A stretch of DNA of 64,000 nt from NCBI RefSeq assembly GCF_001425685.1, contig NZ_LMCY01000048.1:244770-308769 (forward strand), given 5' to 3'. The notes below the pieces were generated by a model that saw only the letters and a program-made list of their open reading frames with translations, did not search any database and had not been told where the DNA came from. Shown piece after piece: positions 17,475-27,138 of the stretch. How positions within the stretch are numbered: position 1 is the stretch's first letter; each line of letters starts with the position of its first letter. Origin of the DNA: Massilia sp. Root335. Lineage in GTDB: Bacteria > Pseudomonadota > Gammaproteobacteria > Burkholderiales > Burkholderiaceae_D. The position numbers and the translations under genes were made by a program.

Positions 17475-18106
17475 GACTTGGTGCCTGCCGTGGTTGCGGC
17501 GTTCGCGCCCTTTTTCGCGGCGGCCGGCTTGCCGTCGTCGTCGTTCTGGCGGGCGCGCTTGATCGCGACGTTCAACGTGAATTCGACGACCTTGCGTCCG
17601 GTCTTGCTCTGCGCGAGCGTGGCGGCGCGCACCTCGGTCAGGTCCGGGCGCTCGAGCCACGGCGAGTTGCCGGACAGGTTGCGCAGCAATTCCGCCACGC
17701 GCTCCTGCGACTGCGCATAACCGTTCAGCATCACGCGCTGGCCGTCCTGCTTGAAGCCCTTGAGGTACACGCCGTCCGGCGTCTGGCGCACCAGTTCGTC
17801 GAGCAGGTAGACGGGCTGGTTGCGGTCGCCCTGCAGGTCCTCGACGGCCTGCTGGCGCGCCTTCAGGCCCTCGATCTCGGACTTCAGGCTGGCGATCTTG
17901 CTGATCTTCTTGTCCAGGTCCGCGTTGGCGTTCTTGAGCACCAGATTGCGTTCGTTGTGGACCGCGATGCGGCTCGCGTTGTAGCCGCCCACGAGCAGCA
18001 CGAGCGCGGCGCCGGCGACGCCGCCCAGGGCCAGCAGCGCGGCGAACGCGGCCTGCTTCTGCTTGCGCTTCGCTTCCCGGTGCGGGAGCAGGTTAATGCG
18101 GATCAT
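17471..18106 (-). CDS. pilN: Type IV pilus assembly protein PilN
   Basis: Inner membrane protein whose cytoplasmic N terminus MIRINLLPHREAKRK carries the PilM-binding INLLPxR motif. One membrane helix (about 21-42) is followed by a coiled coil and a periplasmic fold. It has 211 residues. Its start overlaps the pilM stop (TGATG) and its stop overlaps the pilO start, so all five pil genes are translationally coupled. Confidence 0.95.
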   Translation of the reverse strand: MIRINLLPHREAKRKQKQAAFAALLALGGVAGAALVLLVGGYNASRIAVHNERNLVLKNANADLDKKISKIASLKSEIEGLKARQQAVEDLQGDRNQPVYLLDELVRQTPDGVYLKGFKQDGQRVMLNGYAQSQERVAELLRNLSGNSPWLERPDLTEVRAATLAQSKTGRKVVEFTLNVAIKRARQNDDDGKPAAAKKGANAATTAGTKS

Positions 18107-19179
18107 CAGCCGAACCTCCGCAACGCCAGGCCGCAGGCGACGAGATAGCCGGGTGCGTCGTTGCGCAGCTGCTGCTCGCGCACGCTGGCGCCAAGCTGCA
18201 TGCCGTGGAACGGCGCCACGACGGAAGTCGCGATGCGCGTACGGCCGGCGATGATGTCGGGCAGGCCGGCCAGCTGGGCGCTGCCGCCCGCGAGGCAGAT
18301 CTGGTCGATGCGCGTGTACGGCGTCGACGTGTAGAAGAACTGGATCGCGCGCGTGACTTCCAGCGCGGCGTTCTCCAGCCAGGGCGCCAGCAGGTCGGCG
18401 CGATAATTGTCCGGCAGGTCGCCGGCCTTCTTGCGCGTTTCCGCTTCCTCGAACGAGAGGCCGTAGGCGCGCACGATGTCCTGGGTCAGCTGCACGCCGC
18501 CGAACGGCTGCTCGCGTTCGTAGACGGTCTCGCCGTTCTGCAGCACCGAGACGTGGGTGGCCTGGGCGCCGATCTGGAACAGCGCGACGATGCGGTCCTT
18601 CGGGCCGTTGTCGCCGTCGAGCAGGCGCTGCAGCGCGGCGCGCGCTGCATACGATTCGATGTCCATCACGGTGGCCGTCAGCCCCGCCGCTTCGGCGATG
18701 GCGACGCGGTCCTCGACCTTTTCGCGGCGCGCGGCGGCCAGCATCACTTCCATGTCCTCGGGCGAGTTGCCGGCCGGCCCGATCACGTCGAAGTCGAGGC
18801 TGACCTCGTCCAGCGCGAACGGGATATACTGGCTGGCCTCGGACTCGACCTGCACTTCGAGCTGGTCTTCCGGCAGGCCGGCCGGCAGGATGATTTTCTT
18901 GGTGATGACGGCGGCTGGCGGCATGCCGAGCGCCACGTGCTTGATGCGCGTGCCGCTCTTCTGCACGACGCGGCGCACCGCGTCCGACACCGCTTCGATA
19001 TTCTCGATGTTGCCGTCGACGACGGCGCCGCGCGGCAGCGGTTCGGCCGCATGGCGTTCGAGCCGCAATTCGCCCTTGCCGCCATCGGACAACTCGACCA
19101 GGCGCACGCCGGACGTACTGATGTCGAGTCCGACCAATGGCGGGCTCTTCTGTCCGAACAAGGAACCTAGACTGATCAC
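18106..19179 (-). CDS. pilM: Type IV pilus actin-like ATPase PilM
   Basis: Cytoplasmic actin-fold protein that binds PilN at the base of the pilus machine. The 357 residues include GLDISTSGVRLVEL near the N terminus and the SHS2/actin-like core with AGGSAQLAGLPD near the C terminus. The start is a GTG at 19179 with GGGAG about 8 bp upstream. It is the first gene of pilMNOPQ and is divergent from the PBP1a gene, the usual arrangement in Proteobacteria. Confidence 0.95.
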   Translation of the reverse strand: MISLGSLFGQKSPPLVGLDISTSGVRLVELSDGGKGELRLERHAAEPLPRGAVVDGNIENIEAVSDAVRRVVQKSGTRIKHVALGMPPAAVITKKIILPAGLPEDQLEVQVESEASQYIPFALDEVSLDFDVIGPAGNSPEDMEVMLAAARREKVEDRVAIAEAAGLTATVMDIESYAARAALQRLLDGDNGPKDRIVALFQIGAQATHVSVLQNGETVYEREQPFGGVQLTQDIVRAYGLSFEEAETRKKAGDLPDNYRADLLAPWLENAALEVTRAIQFFYTSTPYTRIDQICLAGGSAQLAGLPDIIAGRTRIATSVVAPFHGMQLGASVREQQLRNDAPGYLVACGLALRRFG

Positions 19180-19503
19180 GAGCGCACTCCCTCTCTGCTA
19201 CTTCTGCGTTCCTGAAATGTCGGAACGGCTTTGAACGCCCGCGTGGGGAACTATTGAAAAATCATGGATATAGTGCGGATATATCAGGCACTGCATTGAA
19301 TCGTAGCAATACTGATGTGCAAGGACAAGAAATTTCTACACGGGAACATATCCAGGCGAAGCAGGAAAGCGACACTTCGTTACTCCCTGATATCGATCAA
19401 TATTGTCACCGCTTCCACACCTGTTGTTCGCTTGTCTATCAGTGCCTCAAAAACGCCCCTGCCTTATAATGAACTGGATCAATAAAGCGACCCCACATCC
19501 CGC
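19180..19503. promoter_or_regulatory. Divergent pilM/ponA control region
   Basis: A 324-bp gap that is visibly poorer in GC than its neighbours. On the plus strand GTGCCT (19442-19447), a 17-bp spacer and TATAAT (19465-19470) make a likely promoter for the PBP1a gene with a leader of about 27 nt. I could not pick a pilM promoter with confidence. A short reading frame at 19254-19469 has no protein-like features. Confidence 0.55.
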
Positions 19504-21855
<2,352 letters not shown>

Positions 21856-21870
21856 TTTCCGACGCCGCGT

Positions 21871-21953
21871 CGTGCCGGCGTTACGGTCGTGCCGGCGTTA
21901 CGCGTGGGCGGGGCCGCCCACCGGCCGTAGGGTGGGCACCCCGTGCCCACCAT
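21871..21953. repeat. GTAGGGTGGGC-family repeat after PBP1a
   Basis: Contains CGTGCCGGCGTTACG twice (21871-21885, 21889-21903), GTGGGCGGGGCCGCCCAC as a palindrome (21904-21921), then GTAGGGTGGGCACCCCGTGCCCACC. It belongs to the dispersed family also found at 32061, 40703, 58611 and 63853, and lies between the convergent PBP1a and cyaY genes. Confidence 0.7.
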
Positions 21954-21969
21954 GCGCACGCCGAGGAAT

Positions 21970-22299
21970 TCAACGCAATTTGACGGGCGCCCCGCCCTGC
22001 TCCGTGGCGAAATCGGACAACGACGTGAAGAACTCCGTGTCGTTGCGCGTATTGCGCCACTCGTCGCCCACGCGCTTGTAATGGAAACCGCCGGCCCGCG
22101 CCGCGATCCACATTTCCTGCAGCGGCGCCTGGCTGTTGACGATGATCTTCGAGCCGTTGTCGACGAACTCGATCTCGAGGACGTTGCCGCTGCGCTTGCA
22201 CTCGACGTCGACCACGTCCTGCTCGAACAGGCGGTCGAACGCCTGTTCGATCTCGTTCAGGGTGGACTCGGCCAGGGCCAAAAATTCGGATTCGGTCAT
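21970..22299 (-). CDS. cyaY: Iron-sulfur cluster assembly protein CyaY (frataxin)
   Basis: Iron-binding regulator of IscS-dependent Fe-S assembly. The 109-residue protein begins MTESEFLALAESTLNEIEQAFD with the acidic first helix typical of CyaY, then EFVDNGSKIIVNSQAP and EMWIAARAGGFHYK. The ATG at 22299 is preceded by GGAG at a good distance; an upstream TTG at 22311 overlaps that ribosome site and is less likely. It is divergent from lptM. Confidence 0.95.
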   Translation of the reverse strand: MTESEFLALAESTLNEIEQAFDRLFEQDVVDVECKRSGNVLEIEFVDNGSKIIVNSQAPLQEMWIAARAGGFHYKRVGDEWRNTRNDTEFFTSLSDFATEQGGAPVKLR

Positions 22300-22328
22300 G
22301 CTACACTCCAAGGTCTGCTAATCAAACC

Positions 22329-22616
22329 GTGATTCTAAACGTGAAGTCCCCATTTGCGCTCCTGACAAGCCTGGCGACCCTGATGGCGCTGTCGGCCTGC
22401 GGCCAGACCGGCCCGCTCACCATGCCGAAACCGCCCGCCCGGATCCCCGCCGCGAACACCAACGCGGCCGCGACCGGCACCACCAAGAACACGGCCACGC
22501 CGGCCATCCAGATCTCGCCCCCGGCCCCCGCCGCCGGCGTGACGGTCCCCGCCGCCGGCTCGAACGCGAACAATACCGAGGCGCCCAACCAGCCCCCGCC
22601 GGCCACCCAACAGTAA
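22329..22616 (+). CDS. lptM: LPS translocon maturation lipoprotein LptM
   Basis: Small outer membrane lipoprotein of the YifL/LptM type, which helps LptD disulfide maturation. It has a signal peptide and lipobox LSAC followed at once by the family hallmark GQTGPL. The remainder is a proline/alanine-rich disordered tail. Two GTG starts are possible (22329, 95 residues; 22341, 91 residues); the second gives a more typical signal peptide MKSPFALLTSL. It sits 11 bp before lysA, and the cyaY-lptM-lysA order is widespread in Proteobacteria. Confidence 0.85.
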   Translation: MILNVKSPFALLTSLATLMALSACGQTGPLTMPKPPARIPAANTNAAATGTTKNTATPAIQISPPAPAAGVTVPAAGSNANNTEAPNQPPPATQQ

Positions 22617-22627
22617 GCACCGATTCC

Positions 22628-23902
22628 ATGTCTCACTTCACTTATCAAGACGGCGTCCTGTACGCCGAACGCGTTCCCCTGTCCGCCATCGCCACCGAAC
22701 ACGGCACCCCGACCTACGTCTATTCGAAAGCCCAGCTGCTGGAAAACTTCGCCGGCTACGCGCGCCCGTGCGCGGGCCGCGATGCGCTGGTCTGCTATGC
22801 GATGAAGGCCAACTCCAACCTGGCCATCCTCGACCTGCTGGCGCGGCAAGGCGCCGGCTTCGACATCGTGTCGGGCGGCGAACTGCTGCGCGTGATCGCC
22901 GCCGGCGGCGACCCGGGCAAGGTGATCTTTTCGGGCGTCGGCAAGACCGCGGCCGAGATCGCGCTGGCGCTCGAGAAGGGCATCCTGTGCTTCAACGTCG
23001 AGTCGATTCCGGAACTGCACCGCATCAACGAAGTCGCCGGCCGCATGGGCAAGCGCGCGCCCGTCTCGCTGCGCGTGAACCCGAACGTCGACGCCAAGAC
23101 CCACCCGTACATCGCGACCGGCCTCAAGGCCAGCAAGTTCGGCGTCGCGTTCTCGGACGCGCTGGCAACCTACCGCACGGCCGCGCAGCTGCCGCACCTG
23201 GACGTCGTCGGCATCGACTGCCACATCGGCTCGCAACTGCTGGACGACGCCCCGCTGCTGGAAGCGCTGGACAAGCTGATCGAACTGATCGACACGCTGG
23301 CGAGCGAAGGCATCCACATCCACCACCTGGACGTGGGCGGCGGTCTCGGCATCGACTACGGCACGGGCGAGTCGTCGCCGGTGCCGATCGCCCACTACGT
23401 CGAGCGCGTGTTCGCGCGCGTGGACGCCTGGCGCGCCGAGAAGCACGGCGGCCGTCCGCTCAAGGTGATCTTCGAGCCGGGCCGTTCCATCGTGGGCAAT
23501 ACGGGCGTGCTGCTGATGGCCGTCGAGTTCCTCAAGCCGGGCGAGGAAAAGAATTTCTGCGTCGTCGACGCCGCCATGAACGACATGGCGCGCCCGACCC
23601 TGTACCAGGCCTGGATGGACGTCAAGCCGGTCGTGCAGCGTGACGGCGCGGCCGTCACGTACGACCTCGTCGGCCCCGTGTGCGAGTCGGGCGACTGGCT
23701 GGCCCGCGACCGCGACCTGGCCGTCGAGCCGGGCGATGTGCTGGCCATGATGGCGGCCGGCGCGTACGGGTTCACGATGGCCTCGAACTACAACACGCGC
23801 GGGCGTGCGGCCGAGGTGCTCGTCGATGGCGACCAGGTGCATGTCATCCGTCGCCGCGAAAATCCGGCGGACCTGTTCGCGCTCGAAACCATCGTCAAAT
23901 AA
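22628..23902 (+). CDS. lysA: Diaminopimelate decarboxylase
   Basis: PLP enzyme that converts meso-diaminopimelate to lysine in the last step of lysine synthesis. The 424 residues show the PLP lysine in VCYAMKANSN (Lys60), HIGSQL, the phosphate-binding HHLDVGGGLGIDYG, EPGRSIVGNTG and the active-site Cys region GPVCESGDWL. Length is typical. It probably shares a transcript with lptM. Confidence 0.97.
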   Translation: MSHFTYQDGVLYAERVPLSAIATEHGTPTYVYSKAQLLENFAGYARPCAGRDALVCYAMKANSNLAILDLLARQGAGFDIVSGGELLRVIAAGGDPGKVIFSGVGKTAAEIALALEKGILCFNVESIPELHRINEVAGRMGKRAPVSLRVNPNVDAKTHPYIATGLKASKFGVAFSDALATYRTAAQLPHLDVVGIDCHIGSQLLDDAPLLEALDKLIELIDTLASEGIHIHHLDVGGGLGIDYGTGESSPVPIAHYVERVFARVDAWRAEKHGGRPLKVIFEPGRSIVGNTGVLLMAVEFLKPGEEKNFCVVDAAMNDMARPTLYQAWMDVKPVVQRDGAAVTYDLVGPVCESGDWLARDRDLAVEPGDVLAMMAAGAYGFTMASNYNTRGRAAEVLVDGDQVHVIRRRENPADLFALETIVK

Positions 23903-23924
23903 CCGCTTCTCCGCTGCGTGAAAA

Positions 23925-23950
23925 CGTCGTCCCCGCGAAGGCGGGGACCC
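23925..23950. repeat. REP-like palindrome after lysA
   Basis: A 26-bp unit of the CGTCGTCCCCGCGAAGGCGG type, in which GTCCCCGC pairs with GCGGGGAC. It lies between the convergent lysA and the small membrane protein gene and is the same family as at 9088 and 63171. Confidence 0.75.
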
Positions 23951-23962
23951 AAGTTTCCAGGT

Positions 23963-24145
23963 TCATTCCCTCCCCCTCGACCGGTCATCCGGCCACATCT
24001 GCGCCGCACACGCGGCCGCCTGGTCATTCCACCGGCCGCCGAGGTCGAGACACCGTTCGAGCACCCCATAGCGCGGCCGCCCCATGCCGAAAACGAGCAC
24101 GAGGGCCAGGACCACGACGATTACCAGCGCAAGGGGCCACTTCAT
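23963..24145 (-). CDS. Small single-pass membrane protein with two cysteines
   Basis: A 60-residue protein starting MKWPLALVIVVVLALVLVFG, so the first 20 residues are a strong membrane helix or uncleaved signal anchor. A short polar tail follows with RCLDLGGRWNDQAAACA, a Cys32-Cys46 pair around a GGxW turn. It lies 28 bp downstream of msrQ on the same strand. I recognise the C-x2-GGxW-C pattern as recurrent in small uncharacterised proteins but know no function. The pair could form a periplasmic disulfide, which would suit its place next to the msrPQ oxidised-methionine repair genes; that link is inference. Confidence 0.6.
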   Translation of the reverse strand: MKWPLALVIVVVLALVLVFGMGRPRYGVLERCLDLGGRWNDQAAACAAQMWPDDRSRGRE

Positions 24146-24173
24146 GTCAGGCAGTATGCATCAGGGTCTCCGG

Positions 24174-24821
24174 TCACGATCGCACGGATGCAGGCGCAGG
24201 ACGTTTTTCGGCGCGGGCGGAGGTGCGGCCCACGCTCCACCACACGCGCAGCAGCAGGAGCACGGCGACGACGCTGCCCCAGACGATGGGCTGCTCGAAG
24301 TTGTGCTTGCCCGCCTTCATCCACCAGTAGTGCAGGATCGCCAGCGGCGCGATCAGGTAGATCAGCTTGTGCAGCCGGGCCCAGTTGCGGCCCAGGCGTT
24401 TGATCATGGCGTTCGTGCTCGTCGCGGCCAGCGGGATGAGCAGCACGAAGGCGGCGAAGCCCACCGTGATGAACGGCCGCTTGAGCACGTCCTTCCACAT
24501 GGCGGCCACGTCGAAGAAATGGTCGAACCACAGGAAGGTGGTGAAATGCATGAACGCGTAGAAGAACGTGTAGAGGCCGACCATGCGCCGCAGGCGGACG
24601 AGCCAGTTCCAGCCCGTCAGGCGCCGCAGCGGCGTGACGGCGAGCGTGGCGCACAGCAGGTACAGGGCCCAGTCGCCGCTGCCGTGCGTGAGGAACTCGA
24701 CGGGATCGACGGGCACGCCGGTCGCGGTCAGCCACGCCATGCGCAGGAACGGCAGCAGCGCCAGCAAGAACAGGACAGCCTTCAGGGCCTTGAACTGCCT
24801 GGGGGTCGGATTGAACGCCAT
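24174..24821 (-). CDS. msrQ: Heme-binding membrane subunit MsrQ
   Basis: Cytochrome b-type membrane protein that passes quinol electrons to MsrP for repair of methionine sulfoxide in periplasmic proteins. The 215 residues form about six membrane helices, with heme-ligand histidines in MHFTTFLWFDHF and ARLHKLIYLIAPLAILHYWW, the family signature. It starts 11 bp after the msrP stop, so the pair is an operon. Confidence 0.95.
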   Translation of the reverse strand: MAFNPTPRQFKALKAVLFLLALLPFLRMAWLTATGVPVDPVEFLTHGSGDWALYLLCATLAVTPLRRLTGWNWLVRLRRMVGLYTFFYAFMHFTTFLWFDHFFDVAAMWKDVLKRPFITVGFAAFVLLIPLAATSTNAMIKRLGRNWARLHKLIYLIAPLAILHYWWMKAGKHNFEQPIVWGSVVAVLLLLRVWWSVGRTSARAEKRPAPASVRS

Positions 24822-24832
24822 GGCCGGCCCGC

Positions 24833-25810
24833 TCAGAAATACTTCTTGAGGTCCATGCCCGTGTACAGCGAGGCGACCTCGTTATAGCCGTTGAACATCA
24901 GCGTCTTGCGCTTGGGCGTGAACAACCCGCCTTCGCCGATGCGCCGCTCCGACGCCTGCGACCAGCGCGGATGGTCGACGTTCGGATTCACGTTCGAATA
25001 AAACCCGTATTCCTCGGGCGCGATGCCGTTCCACGCCGTGCGCGGCTGGTCGCGCGTAAAACGGATCTTGACGATGGATTTGGCTGACTTGAAGCCGTAT
25101 TTCCATGGCACGACGATGCGCACCGGCGCGCCGTTCTGGTTCGGCAGCACCTGCCCGTACATGCCGACCGTGAGCAGCGCGAGCGGATGCATGGCTTCGT
25201 CCATGCGCAGGCCTTCGATGTACGGCCACTCGAGCACGCGGCTCTTCACGCCCGGCATCTGGCTGCGGTCGGCCAGGCTCGTGAATTCGATGTACTTGGC
25301 GTTGCCGGTCGGCTCGACCTGCCGGATGAGGCTGGCCAGCGAATAGCCGACCCACGGGATCACCATCGACCAGCCCTCGACGCAGCGCAAGCGGTAGATG
25401 CGCTCTTCCAGCGGGGCCAGCTTGACCAGGCGGTCGAGGTCGAGCGTCATCGGCTTTTTCACCTCGCCTTCGATCTGCACGGTCCACGGCCGGGTGCGCA
25501 AGGTGTGCGCATTGGCGGCCGGGTCGGCCTTGTCGGTACCGAACTCGTAGAAATTATTGTAGTGGGTGGCGTCCTCGAACGGCGTCTGCTTCTCGTTCGT
25601 CGAAAACGCGGGATTGCGCGTGGCCGGCAGCTTTTGCACGGTGCCTTGCGCGAAGGCTTCGCGATTGGCCATTTCCCACAGCGAGGAGCCGGCCACGGCC
25701 GTCGCCGCGACCCTGGCGAGGAAGGCGCGCCGGCCTTCGTAGACCTCGCGCGGCGTGATTTCGGACGGGAACGGCAAATCGATGCCGTTCGGATTTTTTC
25801 TGATCAACAT
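24833..25810 (-). CDS. msrP: Protein-methionine-sulfoxide reductase catalytic subunit MsrP
   Basis: Periplasmic molybdopterin enzyme that reduces methionine sulfoxide in proteins. The 325 residues have a twin-arginine leader EGRRAFLARVAA (Arg27-Arg28) for export by Tat. The Mo-coordinating cysteine is in YRLRCVEGWSMVIPW, and the domain has the sulfite-oxidase fold with EHGAPVR-like NGAPVRIVVPWKYG. The ATG at 25810 is preferred: GGAG lies 7 bp upstream, while an in-frame ATG 36 bp further upstream lacks such a site. Confidence 0.95.
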   Translation of the reverse strand: MLIRKNPNGIDLPFPSEITPREVYEGRRAFLARVAATAVAGSSLWEMANREAFAQGTVQKLPATRNPAFSTNEKQTPFEDATHYNNFYEFGTDKADPAANAHTLRTRPWTVQIEGEVKKPMTLDLDRLVKLAPLEERIYRLRCVEGWSMVIPWVGYSLASLIRQVEPTGNAKYIEFTSLADRSQMPGVKSRVLEWPYIEGLRMDEAMHPLALLTVGMYGQVLPNQNGAPVRIVVPWKYGFKSAKSIVKIRFTRDQPRTAWNGIAPEEYGFYSNVNPNVDHPRWSQASERRIGEGGLFTPKRKTLMFNGYNEVASLYTGMDLKKYF

Positions 25811-25930
25811 GGCGGCTCCGGCAGTAAATAGTGTTTCGCGCGACATATCAACGTTACACCATCTGCCGCCCCCGGGTCGTCCAGGCGGGCATTTGTTACC
25901 AAATGCCGCCTACCGACATAAACGGACATA

Positions 25931-27106
25931 TTACAGCTTGCCGTACGAGTGCAACCCGGACAGGAACATGTTCACGCCCAGGAAGGCGAACGTCGTCACG
26001 ACCAGGCCGATGAGGGCCCACCACGCCGCCGCGCGGCCGCGCAGGCCGGACATCAGGCGCATGTGCAGCCAGGCCGCGTAGTTCAGCCAGACGATCAGCG
26101 CCCACGTCTCTTTCGGGTCCCACGACCAGTAGCCGCCCCACGCCTCGGCCGCCCACAGCGCGCCCAGGATGGTGGCGACGGTGAAGAACGCGAAGCCGAC
26201 GGAGATGGCCTTGTACATCACGTCGTCCAGCACTTCCAGCGCCGGCAGGCGGTCGGCGAAGATGCCGTGCGACTTCAGCAGGTAGGCCGCGCCGACCATC
26301 GCCGCGAGCGAGAACGTGCCGTAGCCGATGAAGTTGGCGGGCACGTGGATCTTCATCCACCAGCTTTGCAGCGCGGGCACGAGCGGCTGGATCTCGGCGG
26401 CGTCGCGCGCCACCGTGTACCACAGCAGGAAGCCGACGGCGGCCGAGATCACGAGCAGCACGAACGGCCCCAGCTGGCGCGTTTTATAGCGCTGTTCGTA
26501 GTACAGGTAGAACAGCGCCGTGATCATCGAGAACAGGATGAACACTTCGTACAGGTTCGACACGGGGATGTGCCCGACGTCCGCGCCGATCAGGTAGGAC
26601 TCGTACCAGCGCACCATCATGCCCGTGAACCCGAGCACGACGGCGGCCCAGCACAGCTTGGAGCCGACGCTGCCGCCGAACGGCGAACGCGTGAGCAGGC
26701 CGAGCCAGTAAAACGCGGTCGAGAACACGAACATCGCGCTCATCCACAGGATCGCGGACTGGCTCGAGAGCATGTACTTGAGGAAGAATTTCTGGTTGGC
26801 GGCGTCGAGCGAGCCGCCGTACAGCTGCACGGCCCACAGCGCCAGCAGGGCCACGAGGGGCATCAGCCAGCGCACCGGCTTGAAGGTCCAGCCGACGAAG
26901 GCGAACACGGGCGCTGCCAGCACGAGGATCGCCCGCTCGTAGACGTCCATGTAGGCGCCGAAGCGCTGCAGCGCGAACAGCGCGGCGGCCAGCAGGGCGG
27001 CGCCGAACAGCCAGTCGACGGCCGTCAGGCGCTTGAAGAAGCCGGGGGGCCGGGTGTACGCGCCGCGGTCCGGCACGCCGGCATGCGATTGCGATGGAAT
27101 GTCCAT
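25931..27106 (-). CDS. ccsB: Cytochrome c maturation protein CcsB (CcsA/ResC type)
   Basis: Heme-handling membrane protein of system II cytochrome c biogenesis. The 391 residues are mostly membrane helices and contain the tryptophan-rich WWD-type heme motif GGYWSWDPKETWAL, followed by conserved histidines in the WLHMR segment. The ATG at 27106 has an excellent AAAGGAGA ribosome site. It is 32 bp downstream of resB, forming the usual ResB-CcsB pair that brings heme to the periplasmic face and attaches it to CxxCH apoproteins. Confidence 0.94.
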   Translation of the reverse strand: MDIPSQSHAGVPDRGAYTRPPGFFKRLTAVDWLFGAALLAAALFALQRFGAYMDVYERAILVLAAPVFAFVGWTFKPVRWLMPLVALLALWAVQLYGGSLDAANQKFFLKYMLSSQSAILWMSAMFVFSTAFYWLGLLTRSPFGGSVGSKLCWAAVVLGFTGMMVRWYESYLIGADVGHIPVSNLYEVFILFSMITALFYLYYEQRYKTRQLGPFVLLVISAAVGFLLWYTVARDAAEIQPLVPALQSWWMKIHVPANFIGYGTFSLAAMVGAAYLLKSHGIFADRLPALEVLDDVMYKAISVGFAFFTVATILGALWAAEAWGGYWSWDPKETWALIVWLNYAAWLHMRLMSGLRGRAAAWWALIGLVVTTFAFLGVNMFLSGLHSYGKL

Positions 27107-27138
27107 GGATGTCTCCTTTGTTGCTTGCTTTTCGAAGC

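Noticed and set aside
19254..19469. 71-codon frame in the pilM/ponA gap
   Set aside because: No ribosome site, no domain, no signal; it overlaps the likely ponA promoter.
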